Counted from the stretch's first letter, positions 7,463 through 14,803 are shown. The stretch: DNA of 22,515 nt from CAIVAT01 sp037141055 (GCA_037141055.1 JBAXDH010000062.1:1-22515), one strand, 5' to 3'. Translations and numbers: made by a program. Notes: generated from the letters alone by a model not told the origin.

Positions 7463-8728
7463 TCACAAAAAGCTAATCAGCAATTTGATATTTAAAAAGA
7501 TCACGATTCCTCCGACGATTAACAGCATTGCCTTGGTAGAAAAAGTATTCACATATTTCCCCATTACCTTTTGAGATGAAGTCAGGTATATTTGAAGAAA
7601 AATAGTGAAGGGCAACTGGATGCTGAGAACCATTTGTGAGATGATCAGTCCCTGGTAAGGATTCCGGATCAGGAAAATGATGAGCAGGGCCAGTACCAGG
7701 GAAATCAGAACGCCAAGGCGCGAATGGCTGTCGTGAATATCGTACGGTTCTCCATACAAACCGGCAAAAATACTGCCGCCGGCCATTCCTGAAGTGATGG
7801 TTGATGCGATCCCCGCAAAAAGCAATGCGACGCCAAACACCACTGCCGCGTTATTTCCCAGGAGGGGCCGTAAAATACTTTCCGCCTGCTGCAATTCATT
7901 GACCGCGACATGATTTGTAAAGAAACTGGTAGCGGCAAGGAGGATGATGGCACTGTTGATGGCCCAGCCAACGATCATGGAAAAAAGAGTGTCGAAAAGC
8001 TCGTAATCCAATTGTCTTTTGATCACCTTTTCATCTTCCAGGTTCCACTGGCGGCTTTGAATGATCTCAGAATGCAGAAAAAGGTTGTGTGGCATTACTA
8101 CAGCGCCGAGCACGCTCATTACAATGATTATCGAACCCTCCGGGATGCCTGGCTTCACCCAGCCAATGCCCGCTTCGATCCAGTTGATATCGACCAGTGT
8201 CAATTCATATAAAAATGAAAGCCCGATAATGGAAACAAAGGCGATAATAAATTTCTCGATCTTCTGGTAGGAATTGGTAAACAGCATGATGCCAACGAAA
8301 ATGAATGCCATGATCGCCCCTGCCGGGATTGGGATGTTGAACAGCATGTTGAGTGCCACAGCTGCTCCCAGAATTTCGGCCAGCGATGTGGAAACGGAGG
8401 CCCCCATTGCCGAAATCAGCACTGTTCGCGATACCCACCGGGGAGTGTACTTGTTCGCCGCCTCTGAAAGACACAGGCCGGTAGCAATTCCAAGGTGAGC
8501 CACATTGTGCTGAAGGATGATCAGCATGATGGTAGACAGGGTAACCATCCACAGCAGGGTATACCCGTATCCCGACCCTGCCGCGATATTTGATGCCCAA
8601 TTCCCAGGGTCAATGAAGCCGACGGTGACGAGCAATCCCGGCCCGATATACTTCAGGATGTCAAGACCTCCGAAACGGGGATTGTGGTCACGCCTGCGGA
8701 GATCTTTAATGAAATCGAAAAGTATCAT
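7463..8728 (-). CDS. mntH: Nramp family divalent metal (Mn2+/Fe2+) transporter
   Basis: This is a 421-residue inner-membrane, proton-coupled importer of Mn2+ and Fe2+. The TM1 metal-site motif is intact as DPGN (Asp40-Pro-Gly-Asn43, in GFIDPGNWASN). The TM6 motif is intact as AVVMPHNLFLHS (Ala209, Met212, Pro213, His214). The metal-coordinating Asp, Asn, Ala and Met residues of canonical Nramps are therefore all present, which argues against the Mg2+-type or aluminium-type divergent members. About eleven hydrophobic segments are seen, the usual count. The start at ATG 8728 has no clear Shine-Dalgarno site. The 128-nt leader holds paired hairpins (separate entry). The symbol is given by family; the exact metal preference is inferred. 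Confidence 0.92.
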   Translation of the reverse strand: MILFDFIKDLRRRDHNPRFGGLDILKYIGPGLLVTVGFIDPGNWASNIAAGSGYGYTLLWMVTLSTIMLIILQHNVAHLGIATGLCLSEAANKYTPRWVSRTVLISAMGASVSTSLAEILGAAVALNMLFNIPIPAGAIMAFIFVGIMLFTNSYQKIEKFIIAFVSIIGLSFLYELTLVDINWIEAGIGWVKPGIPEGSIIIVMSVLGAVVMPHNLFLHSEIIQSRQWNLEDEKVIKRQLDYELFDTLFSMIVGWAINSAIILLAATSFFTNHVAVNELQQAESILRPLLGNNAAVVFGVALLFAGIASTITSGMAGGSIFAGLYGEPYDIHDSHSRLGVLISLVLALLIIFLIRNPYQGLIISQMVLSIQLPFTIFLQIYLTSSQKVMGKYVNTFSTKAMLLIVGGIVIFLNIKLLISFL

Positions 8729-8739
8729 GTATGGTGTTT

Positions 8740-8791
8740 CTGTAAAACAGGCACATCGCCCTGCAAGGCAAAATACAGCAGAACGATGTGC
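8740..8791 (-). promoter_or_regulatory. Structured leader upstream of the Nramp gene
   Basis: In the Nramp-sense RNA, an 8-bp stem (GCACATCG at 8791-8784 with CGATGTGC at 8758-8751) encloses a 2-nt/2-nt internal loop, then a 4-bp stem (CTGC/GCAG) with a 13-nt loop. A second small hairpin, CTGT-TTT-ACAG (8750-8740), follows directly, 11 nt before the start codon. It could be a leader controlling metal-transporter expression, or a weak terminator for the upstream lipoprotein gene (no U-tract follows). It does not show the conserved loops of the yybP-ykoY manganese riboswitch. Confidence 0.4.
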
Positions 8792-8856
8792 ACACTCAGA
8801 AGTCGTTATAATTATTCCTTCTCAAATCCAAATTTCCAGTATGAAACCTGCTTGAC

Positions 8857-9534
8857 CTATTTGGTCTTAACGATCGGTTTCAGGATGTCATATTTCTGCC
8901 AGTCGGCAAAAATGTTCTGGGCAATGCTCACAGCAGCCTGGTCGACATACTGCGGATCTGTAACGGTGATGGCACCGGTCCAGAGGGCATCCTTTGATCC
9001 CTTGGTGTACACGCTGGCTTCAAGGTTGATCACAGAGGTTGTTGTCCAGTATCCTCCGGTTGAAACGGTACCTCCGCCGTAATAGCCTCCGCCGTAATAT
9101 CCGCCGCCATAATAGCCGCCGCCCCAGTAGCCGCCACCCCAGTAACCGCCATAGCCGCCGGTCGCATAGGTTGTTTGTGGCACATAACTCTCTGATTTAT
9201 CAGTTCCTTTGTATTTGAAAACAAGGATGGCATCGGCACCAAGACTATCGCACTTCCGTTTGATGTCATCAATGGGATATTTGATGGAAGGATTCAGGAA
9301 ATCCAGGGAGCCGATTGATTTGAGGCCCTGTTTTTCGAAATATGCGTCCACCGATTGTTCAAAAGGCTTCATGTATTCCAGCTTTTCAAACAATGGCATG
9401 ACCACCACTTTTGAAATCTGCGATTTGTTGTCCGGGTTCTTCCAGCTGGTCAGGGTGACCGGCGAACCACAAGAGGTAGCCAAAAAGGCAGTGATGACTG
9501 CCAGAAATCCAAGGTAAATTTTTCCTGTTTTCAT
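8857..9534 (-). CDS. DUF4136-like lipoprotein with Gly/Tyr/Trp repeat
   Basis: This is a 225-residue predicted lipoprotein. Signal: Lys-containing N-terminus, hydrophobic core and lipobox LATSC with Cys22, so it should be lipid-anchored in the envelope. Residues 25-120 resemble the DUF4136 / GNA1162-like fold (SWKNPDNKSQISKVVVMPLF; later GADAILVFKYKG). Residues 126-155 are an insert of six 5-residue units of the form YYGGG / YWGGG. Residues 165-215 return to the globular domain (TSVINLEASVYT, DALWTGAITVTDP). The repeat therefore sits as a loop inside the domain. Function is unknown; the family occurs in the periplasm and outer membrane. A candidate -7 box TATCTTTA lies on the same strand at 9571-9564. 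The next gene in the same orientation, the Nramp transporter, starts 128 nt downstream. Confidence 0.75.
   Translation of the reverse strand: MKTGKIYLGFLAVITAFLATSCGSPVTLTSWKNPDNKSQISKVVVMPLFEKLEYMKPFEQSVDAYFEKQGLKSIGSLDFLNPSIKYPIDDIKRKCDSLGADAILVFKYKGTDKSESYVPQTTYATGGYGGYWGGGYWGGGYYGGGYYGGGYYGGGTVSTGGYWTTTSVINLEASVYTKGSKDALWTGAITVTDPQYVDQAAVSIAQNIFADWQKYDILKPIVKTK
9070..9159. repeat. 15-bp in-frame tandem repeat within the lipoprotein gene
   Basis: Six 15-bp units encode GGYGG, YWGGG (2 copies) and YYGGG (3 copies). Their near-identity at DNA level makes unit-number variation by slippage plausible without breaking the frame. Confidence 0.85.
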
Positions 9535-9563
9535 AGATTAACTGTTTAAAATGTATTTGGAAG

Positions 9564-9571
9564 TAAAGATA
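9564..9571 (-). promoter_or_regulatory. Candidate -7 box for the DUF4136-like gene
   Basis: TATCTTTA on the - strand matches TAnnTTTG at 7 of 8 positions, 30 nt upstream of the ATG. No clear TTG -33 element is seen. Confidence 0.35.
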
Positions 9572-9635
9572 AACAATCTTTCCGTTTTGAAACAGGAAAA
9601 TTTAACGTGTTTTTTACACCCGGGGCATGTTAAGC

Positions 9636-10415
9636 TTACCTTTTAAAGAAAATATCATACCCGAACCTGATGATCGTAGCTGCCACCACCAGCAGGAAGA
9701 ATATCCGGATGAAAGTGTTTCCTTTCAGGATGGCGAGCCTGGCGCCGAGCAGGGATCCGGTGAAATTGCATAATGCCATCGGAATGGCGTAATGGTAAAG
9801 GATATGCCCGCTGCCTGCAAAAAAGAGGATGGAGCCGGTGTTGGTGGCGACATTCACGAATTTGGCGTGGGCGCTGGCTTTCAGAAAATCAAATCCCAGC
9901 ACGCTGATGAAAAACAAAACCAGGAAACTACCGGCACCCGGGCCGATAAAGCCGTCGTAAAACCCGATGACGAGGGCGAACAGGCCGCCATACATCAACT
10001 CCCGGCGTGGTGTTTTACGGGTGGTGCCGGCGATGCCAAAATCCTTTTTCGTGTAAGTATATATTGCCACAACGATAAGCACGCCGAAAATAACAGGTTT
10101 CATGAAGGAATTGCTCACAATGGAGACAGTTTTCGAACCGGCATAAGCCGCTATCAGAGCGATCAGGCAAAGCACCCCCAGCAGTTTCCATTGCAGTTTG
10201 ACCTTCCGCGCATATTGCAATGCCGCTGATGAAGTGCCGGTGAATGAAGGAATCTTGGTTGTTCCCAGCAGGGTGGCCACGGAATGGTCAGGCAGGGTGA
10301 TCAGCACCGCCGGCGTCTGGATCAGCCCTCCACCGCCCACGATGGCATCGATGAAACCGGCGGCAAGGGCGGCGAGACAGAGGAAAAGCATTTCGGCAGA
10401 AACCATAATGAGCAT
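9636..10415 (-). CDS. TauE/SafE family permease
   Basis: This 259-residue membrane protein of the TauE/SafE (formerly DUF81) family is a probable exporter of sulfite, organosulfonates or other organic anions. About eight hydrophobic segments are arranged as two repeats, each led by the family's glycine-rich motif: AAGFIDAIVGGGGLIQTP near the N-terminus (about residues 19-36) and VIGFYDGFIGPGAGSFLVL in the middle (about 151-169). The substrate cannot be inferred, and no sulfur genes are adjacent. The start is uncertain: ATG at 10415, 10406 or 10391 would each fit, since none has a clear Shine-Dalgarno site. A -7 box TAACTTTG on the - strand is 18 nt upstream of the first of these. The gene is divergent from the PadR gene, and the shared 116-nt region holds both promoters. 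Confidence 0.86.
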   Translation of the reverse strand: MLIMVSAEMLFLCLAALAAGFIDAIVGGGGLIQTPAVLITLPDHSVATLLGTTKIPSFTGTSSAALQYARKVKLQWKLLGVLCLIALIAAYAGSKTVSIVSNSFMKPVIFGVLIVVAIYTYTKKDFGIAGTTRKTPRRELMYGGLFALVIGFYDGFIGPGAGSFLVLFFISVLGFDFLKASAHAKFVNVATNTGSILFFAGSGHILYHYAIPMALCNFTGSLLGARLAILKGNTFIRIFFLLVVAATIIRFGYDIFFKR

Positions 10416-10432
10416 TCAGTATCTATGATCGC

Positions 10433-10440
10433 CAAAGTTA
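10433..10440 (-). promoter_or_regulatory. Candidate -7 box for the TauE/SafE gene
   Basis: TAACTTTG on the - strand is a perfect match to TAnnTTTG. A TTG is not found 19-21 nt further upstream, where the sequence is A/T-rich, so only half of the promoter is supported. Confidence 0.45.
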
Positions 10441-10465
10441 CACTAAAAAATATTTTACTTTTTTC

Positions 10466-10495
10466 TTGCTTTTTGGATTATATGTATTACCTTTG
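10466..10495 (+). promoter_or_regulatory. Bacteroidota-type promoter of the padR operon
   Basis: TTG at 10466-10468 and TACCTTTG at 10488-10495 are separated by 19 nt. Both match the Bacteroidota primary sigma consensus (TTG...TAnnTTTG) exactly. Transcription would start near 10500, about 30 nt before the PadR start. Confidence 0.7.
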
Positions 10496-10504
10496 TACTA
10501 TACA

Positions 10505-10521
10505 ATATGTTTAATACATAT
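10505..10521. promoter_or_regulatory. Candidate PadR operator
   Basis: ATATGT-TTAAT-ACATAT is a perfect 6-bp inverted repeat with a 5-nt spacer. It lies just after the predicted transcription start and 10 nt before the padR ATG. A further ATATGTA occurs at 10480-10486, inside the promoter spacer. PadR family operators commonly contain ATGT...ACAT, so autorepression is a fair inference. Confidence 0.5.
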
Positions 10522-10531
10522 AGAATACTTT

Positions 10532-10903
10532 ATGGGCAAGGATACATTGTTATCAGATTTATTATCAGCCTGGGAAGAGACCTATAAAAAAGGTCAGCTG
10601 ACCTTATGGATTTTCCTGGCATTGAAAGAAGATAAAAAGTATGTGGATGACATCAAATCATTCGTGGAGGAGCAGTCAAAACAATCCATGAGTTGCGAGG
10701 AGCAAAGTCTTTACCGAACCTTGCGAAAATTCCAGCACCTGGGGGTTGTTGACTTTGAAACTGGCAAGGGAAATAAGGGTCCTGAGCGCAAATACTATTT
10801 TCTGACAGAATTGGGAAAGTCCCTGCTCAATCAATTTATCAATAGAAATATCAGTTTGTTTTATAACGATAAAATCAAAAATCTTTTAACATCGGAGGAA
10901 TAA
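10532..10903 (+). CDS. PadR family transcriptional regulator
   Basis: This is a 123-residue small winged-helix DNA-binding protein. Residues 17-80 fit the PadR domain: GQLTLWIFLALKED at helix 1, the recognition helix region EEQSLYRTLRKFQHLGVVDF, and the wing with GPERKYYFLTELGKSLL. The C-terminus is a single helix, as in short (class 2) PadRs that dimerise. ATG 10532 is chosen over the open frame back to 10466, because that extension runs through the promoter elements. PadR proteins usually repress an adjacent membrane protein or efflux gene; here the next gene, 2 nt downstream, is a small membrane protein, so this pair probably forms one autoregulated operon. The region is clearly A+T richer than its neighbours. 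Confidence 0.83.
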   Translation: MGKDTLLSDLLSAWEETYKKGQLTLWIFLALKEDKKYVDDIKSFVEEQSKQSMSCEEQSLYRTLRKFQHLGVVDFETGKGNKGPERKYYFLTELGKSLLNQFINRNISLFYNDKIKNLLTSEE

Positions 10904-10905
10904 TT

Positions 10906-11232
10906 ATGAAATCATTGACCATGAATCAGTTATCATTTGCAGGGGTTCTTGTTATACTGACCATCGCCATGCGCTATTGTTTAAGCACTTTATTGGCGAA
11001 TATGGAGTTTAACATGGCATGGTTGGTCGCTGCAATTTATGCAATCTCAGTTTTTGCCATCGGTTGGTTTTTGGGAAAAAGGGAATATGAATCCCTTCCG
11101 CTTTATGATATCGGTTTCAAATTTCACCTGATAACATACGTTGTTTGCAATGTCATTGCAGAATTGTGGTTCCTGTTTGGTTTCCAGTCACAATTTGAGC
11201 GTGTAAAAAGTGTCCATTTAACAGTGCCCTGA
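10906..11232 (+). CDS. Small three-helix membrane protein cotranscribed with padR
   Basis: This is a 108-residue protein I do not recognise. Three hydrophobic segments are visible: about 10-31, 37-55 and 74-95, with a charged patch (GKREYESLP) between the second and third. ATG 10906 is supported by GGAGGA at 10894-10899, 6 nt upstream, one of the better ribosome-binding sites in the window. The start is 2 nt after the padR stop. A PadR regulator followed by a small membrane protein is a recurring arrangement in which the regulator controls the membrane protein; what it senses or does is unknown. It ends 21 nt from the convergent PhzF gene. Confidence 0.75.
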   Translation: MKSLTMNQLSFAGVLVILTIAMRYCLSTLLANMEFNMAWLVAAIYAISVFAIGWFLGKREYESLPLYDIGFKFHLITYVVCNVIAELWFLFGFQSQFERVKSVHLTVP

Positions 11233-11253
11233 TTGTATGCGTGGTTTTCTTAT

Positions 11254-12042
11254 TTATACCATGATCTCCCCGGTTAAATACAATTGTGCTTCTCCGCCAA
11301 TATAGACCCGGTCGCCTGCAAACCGGCAATCAAGAGAACCGACCCTTTTGGAGATCTGTTTCGCATTTAACATGGATTTGCCAAGCCTGCCCGACCAGTA
11401 TGGAATCAGCGTGGTATGTGCCGACCCGGTCACAGGGTCTTCGTTCACACCCGATTGAGGGCCAAAGAACCGGGAAACAAAATCGACACTGTTTCCGGGT
11501 GCGGTGACGATCAATCCCCTTGCATCAAGTTTTGCGATGGTTACAAAATCAGGCTGGATTTTCTGTACTTCCTCTTCTGATCGGAGAACCGCCATGTAAT
11601 CAGTTTTACCTTTATATACTTCCAGGGGTGTCAATCCAATTCCCTTTGTGATTTCAGGAAGGTTTTCACACCGGGAAAACACATCTGCCGGGAAATTTAA
11701 AAACAGCTTCTTACCGTCTTTCTTTACTTTCAACTCTCCGCTGCGGGGGGAGTGGAAAACGATCTCGTCATTTTCAAAATCAGTATGGTTGAAAATCACA
11801 TAGGCAGAGGCCAGTGTGGCATGTCCGCAAAGGTCAACCTCCACTGCCGGGGTGAACCATCTGATTTCATAGAAATCAGGCGCCTTCAATAAAAAGGCTG
11901 TTTCAGCAAGATTATTCTCCGCCGCTACCGACTGCATGAGGTGCTCATCCAGCCAGTGATCAAGCAGGCATACGGCGGCAGGATTTCCGCCAAACAGGTG
12001 ACTGGTAAAGGCATCAACCTGGAACATTTTAATGCGTTTCAT
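11254..12042 (-). CDS. PhzF family isomerase/epimerase-like protein
   Basis: This is a 262-residue cytoplasmic protein with the two-lobed diaminopimelate-epimerase-like fold of the PhzF family. Visible motifs are the N-terminal QVDAFTSHLFGGNPAAVC, the catalytic glutamate in AAENNLAETAFLL (Glu47, equivalent to Glu45 of PhzF), FTPAVEVDLCGHATLASAYV (about 63-82) and GVNEDPVTGSAHTTLIPYW in the second lobe. Members include phenazine-pathway PhzF, but most genomic copies are stand-alone proteins of unknown substrate. No other phenazine genes are present, so phenazine synthesis is not implied. The gene is single: 21 nt separate it from the convergent membrane-protein gene and 135 nt from the CDF gene upstream. 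Confidence 0.9.
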   Translation of the reverse strand: MKRIKMFQVDAFTSHLFGGNPAAVCLLDHWLDEHLMQSVAAENNLAETAFLLKAPDFYEIRWFTPAVEVDLCGHATLASAYVIFNHTDFENDEIVFHSPRSGELKVKKDGKKLFLNFPADVFSRCENLPEITKGIGLTPLEVYKGKTDYMAVLRSEEEVQKIQPDFVTIAKLDARGLIVTAPGNSVDFVSRFFGPQSGVNEDPVTGSAHTTLIPYWSGRLGKSMLNAKQISKRVGSLDCRFAGDRVYIGGEAQLYLTGEIMV

Positions 12043-12142
12043 GATGAAAGGCTTATGTTTGTGTTCCGTTAAACTTTATGATATATCTTACTGACAATCT
12101 TCCAGTCATTGTAAGTTTAAATGCTGATGATGATGCCCGTTT

Positions 12143-12174
12143 AATTTACGATTAATTCGCTTTAATCGTAAATT
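12143..12174 (-). terminator. Strong hairpin after the CDF operon
   Basis: A perfect 13-bp inverted repeat (AATTTACGATTAA at 12143-12155 with TTAATCGTAAATT at 12162-12174) encloses a 6-nt loop. It starts 3 nt after the CDF stop codon on the - strand. No U-tract follows, so it could alternatively be a palindromic operator for the PhzF gene, which starts 101 nt further on. Confidence 0.55.
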
Positions 12175-12177
12175 CTG

Positions 12178-13071
12178 TCAGACCGTATCGCCTGTATCCG
12201 AAGCATGCTTGTCCGGCTCAATATGCACATGCACAAACGACCGCGACACTTCTTCGTTGATCTGTTTTTCAACCTCGTGAGAAACTTCGTGTGCTTCTGC
12301 CAGGGTAAGCCCCGGTTGCACATGGATCGTTACTTCAATAAAATGTTCGGCACCCGAAGATCTCACCCTGAGATCGTGATATTTCAATACCCCAACCGAC
12401 TGGTTCAGAACCGTTTCGATTCGGGTAACCAATGAAACCGGCACCCGGTCGAGCAGCACATCGGCAGCCCGTTTACCAAGCTGCCATGATACTCCAAGAA
12501 CGATGAATGCCACTGCCAGGGCCGCCACTGAATCGGCAAAGAACAATCCAAACTGGGCGAGGATCAATCCAAGCAAAACCACGGCGGAACTCCAGATGTC
12601 GGTTGAAAAGTGAAGGGCATCCGCTTCAAGCGCCTGGCTGTTGTACTTCCGGGCGACCCTGTAAAGCGCCCTGGAACGGGCAACATCAACAACAATGGAG
12701 GTTACAACAACGATATAACTGAATACGTTTACCTCGATTTTTGTTTCCCCGCTTAACAGCCGGTGAACCGCTTCATAAATGATCCATGCACAGGTGATCA
12801 GCAGCAAAAAAGTCTCGATGAGCGCTGAAAAATTTTCTATTTTCCCATGACCGTAATGATGATTTTTATCGGGTGGCGTATCAGAAATCCTCACAGAAAA
12901 CCAGGTGATCACGGCGGCAACCAGGTCAAGCCCCGAATGCAATGCTTCAGAGAGCAATCCAAGGCTTCCGGTAAGCAATCCTATCACCAGTTTGAACCCT
13001 GTGAGAAAGAATGCCGCGATCACGGAAACTCCCGCAACACGCTTTTTTTCTATTTCCATCCTGTTTTTCAT
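12178..13071 (-). CDS. Cation diffusion facilitator (probable Zn2+ efflux)
   Basis: This is a 297-residue inner-membrane metal/proton antiporter of the CDF family. Six hydrophobic segments span about residues 12-200, followed by the cytoplasmic ferredoxin-like domain (about 210-290) with the metal-binding terminal HVHIEPD. The transport-site motifs are HSGLD in TM2 (His45, Asp49) and HFSTD in TM5 (His154, Asp158). HxxxD at both places is the pattern associated with zinc in this family, in contrast to DxxxD in manganese- or iron-type members, so zinc is the likeliest substrate. The HHYGHG cluster (71-76) after TM2 is also common in the family. The start is 2 nt after the stop of the upstream b-type cytochrome, so the two form an operon. 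Confidence 0.92.
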   Translation of the reverse strand: MKNRMEIEKKRVAGVSVIAAFFLTGFKLVIGLLTGSLGLLSEALHSGLDLVAAVITWFSVRISDTPPDKNHHYGHGKIENFSALIETFLLLITCAWIIYEAVHRLLSGETKIEVNVFSYIVVVTSIVVDVARSRALYRVARKYNSQALEADALHFSTDIWSSAVVLLGLILAQFGLFFADSVAALAVAFIVLGVSWQLGKRAADVLLDRVPVSLVTRIETVLNQSVGVLKYHDLRVRSSGAEHFIEVTIHVQPGLTLAEAHEVSHEVEKQINEEVSRSFVHVHIEPDKHASDTGDTV

Positions 13072-13073
13072 AG

Positions 13074-13787
13074 CTAATCTGTTTCTTCGTTTGCTTCCTT
13101 CACTTGTTCGGTTTGATCTGCTTTACTGGCAGGGATTGGCTGGTAGTTAAGTACATATAAGAATATCAGCAGTGGAATGGCAAACCAAAATACTGAAAAT
13201 ATCGAATGGAAAGCAGATGATGATGCATCTTTTGCCTGCATTTTTTTATACCCTGTGAAAATCGAAAGGATTGTGCCATTGGCGGGATGAAAAATGGTAT
13301 CGGCCAGGATGCCTGTGAGGTGTATTCCAACCAGGACAAGGAATGTATTGGCTACAATCTCATGCAATTCCCCCAGGCTGTCAGGGTCAAACCCGGCACG
13401 TATCCTGAGCCCGAACATCCCTGTTTCTCCGGATGCCAGGATCAGCATCCCTGACATCGCTGAAGCCAGGGCAGTGATGAGAATGCAAAGCATGATGATT
13501 GACGCCAGCGGGTTGTGGCCCGGATGAGTTTCTTTGCTTTGCTTCATGTTGCTGATAAATTGTCTGATGGATGCCGGGGAAACCGGAAAGTCGCGGAACC
13601 TGGCATATTCCGGTCCCGAAAAGCCCTGGATAATCCGGAACAGGATCAGCCCCGCGATCAGGGAACCCAGGGCTGCATGCAGATTAAGGTATTCTTCATC
13701 TCCTCCAAGGAGATATGCAACTGCAAATGAAATAGCAAGCAGCCAGTGAAAAAAACGTGTAGGAAGTGTCCAGATATATGTTTTCAT
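13074..13787 (-). CDS. Di-heme b-type cytochrome (cytochrome b561 / Ni-hydrogenase cytb family)
   Basis: This is a 237-residue inner-membrane protein with four main transmembrane helices and an added C-terminal helix (about 195-213). Candidate heme b ligands are His14 (TRFFHW), His37 (NLHAALG), His142 (ELHEIV) and His156 (GIHLTG), the spacing expected of the bacterial cytochrome b561/Ni_hydr_CYTB family. The family's PGHNPL motif is at about 89-94. Such proteins pass electrons between quinones and a partner dehydrogenase, hydrogenase or multiheme cytochrome. No partner is encoded nearby; the only linked gene is the CDF transporter, which is unusual. ATG 13787 is the first start of the frame. 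The 193 nt upstream (13788-13980) hold no gene, only a -7-like box and a 20-codon mini-ORF. Confidence 0.85.
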   Translation of the reverse strand: MKTYIWTLPTRFFHWLLAISFAVAYLLGGDEEYLNLHAALGSLIAGLILFRIIQGFSGPEYARFRDFPVSPASIRQFISNMKQSKETHPGHNPLASIIMLCILITALASAMSGMLILASGETGMFGLRIRAGFDPDSLGELHEIVANTFLVLVGIHLTGILADTIFHPANGTILSIFTGYKKMQAKDASSSAFHSIFSVFWFAIPLLIFLYVLNYQPIPASKADQTEQVKEANEETD

Positions 13788-13936
13788 TTGCGCGTTTCAT
13801 TCATTATACAAAACTTTTGAAAAATAATTCGATGATCGGCTATCGGGAGGAATCGTATCATGATGGATTTATAAAAAATACCTGAACGACAGAAAAACCA
13901 ACAGAATCTGAATGCCTAAACGGGGTTTCATATCGG

Positions 13937-13944
13937 CAAAGATA
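13937..13944 (-). promoter_or_regulatory. Candidate -7 box upstream of the cytochrome-CDF operon
   Basis: TATCTTTG on the - strand is an exact TAnnTTTG match, but no TTG -33 box is evident. Six bases later an ATG (13931) opens a 20-codon ORF (MKPRLGIQILLVFLSFRYFL) that stops at 13869. It may be a promoter with a 150-nt leader or a remnant of an old signal-peptide gene. Confidence 0.35.
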
Positions 13945-13980
13945 GGAATTTTAGCATATGTAATTCTCGTCCCCCTGAAT

Positions 13981-14687
13981 TTAAAAACCCCTGCCACCTG
14001 TTAATACGCCGTACAATCCCGGCATTAATTTTCTAAGCAGGGCGCCAAAACCGACTGCAAATGCGATGATGGCAAGCGGCAGAAACACATAACTTAACAT
14101 ACGGTAATATGGCACCTGGTTTACCACTGTAAAAAGAGCTTCGATGGCGTATGCGATAAGTGGGGCATGAACCGCATAAATGATAAAGGCAAAGGCTGAG
14201 AGCCAAACAAACCATTTTTGGTTCATAAACCAGCTGACCATCCCGTTGCAGCCGTACCACGCTACAATTAACCCGCTCAGGATGACCAGCTTGTGCATGA
14301 TCGTAAGTGTCGGAAAAACGGCTTCTCCCAAAAAAGGCCGGCCAAGGAAAGCAATAACAGTTTTGACTGCTGCGAGCAGGATAAACGCAGTTCCCCACCA
14401 CATCGGTTTCAGAAACCTGGCAGGAACATCGATGTTGAAATTTCTTTTTTGCATCAGGATTCCCAGGGAGAAAAACAGCAGGCCTTCACCTTCGATGAAA
14501 ACGAATCCCATGGTCCCAAGCCACATCAGGAAGGCAACACTTAAAAATATCCACTTAACGATCCTGTGGGTTACGCACCAGCGGAGCCATGCACAAACAC
14601 GAGCAGGAACATCGAAATGAACGACCAGAATTTGAATTTTTGGCTGTTGAAATCTGAGACAATTCCGGGGCGTTGGGGTAGTTGCAT
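13981..14687 (-). pseudogene. Acyltransferase family 3 protein with internal deletion
   Basis: Two parts of one membrane acyltransferase (Acyl_transf_3, O-acetylation type) are joined out of frame. An N-terminal piece starts at ATG 14687 and carries the family start KFWSFISMFLLVFVHG, then hits TAA within five residues. In another frame, from about 14585 to the TAA at 13981, comes the C-terminal half: LRWCVTH, LWLGTMGFVFIEGEGLLFFS-like sequence, several membrane helices and the terminal TGGRGF. The intact family is about 360-380 residues; about 125 residues of the middle, including the usual catalytic region, are missing. A deletion of roughly 370 nt with junction near 14583-14590 explains both the loss and the frame change. 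A caller reporting a 181-residue protein from 14526 would be describing only the surviving tail. Confidence 0.8.
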
Positions 14688-14757
14688 GGTGGTTTTATGG
14701 GCGTGTTCGGTGGATCTGGATGAAACAGGGCACGAATTTAGTAAAACGATTCAATCA

Positions 14758-14788
14758 TTGGAAAAACGAATTGTTTATCTTAAATTTG
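14758..14788 (+). promoter_or_regulatory. Bacteroidota-type promoter of the DUF2442 gene
   Basis: TTG at 14758-14760 and TAAATTTG at 14781-14788, 20 nt apart, match the consensus exactly. Transcription would begin near 14795, so the DUF2442 mRNA would have a very short leader before ATG 14804. Confidence 0.65.
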
Positions 14789-14803
14789 TAGAAATTGTAA
14801 GCA

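Noticed and set aside
8729..8856. yybP-ykoY manganese riboswitch upstream of the Nramp gene
   Set aside because: Hairpins exist, but the conserved loop sequences of that riboswitch are not seen.
11254..12042. Phenazine biosynthesis
   Set aside because: Only a PhzF-family protein is present. Most such genes are stand-alone, and no other phz gene is nearby.
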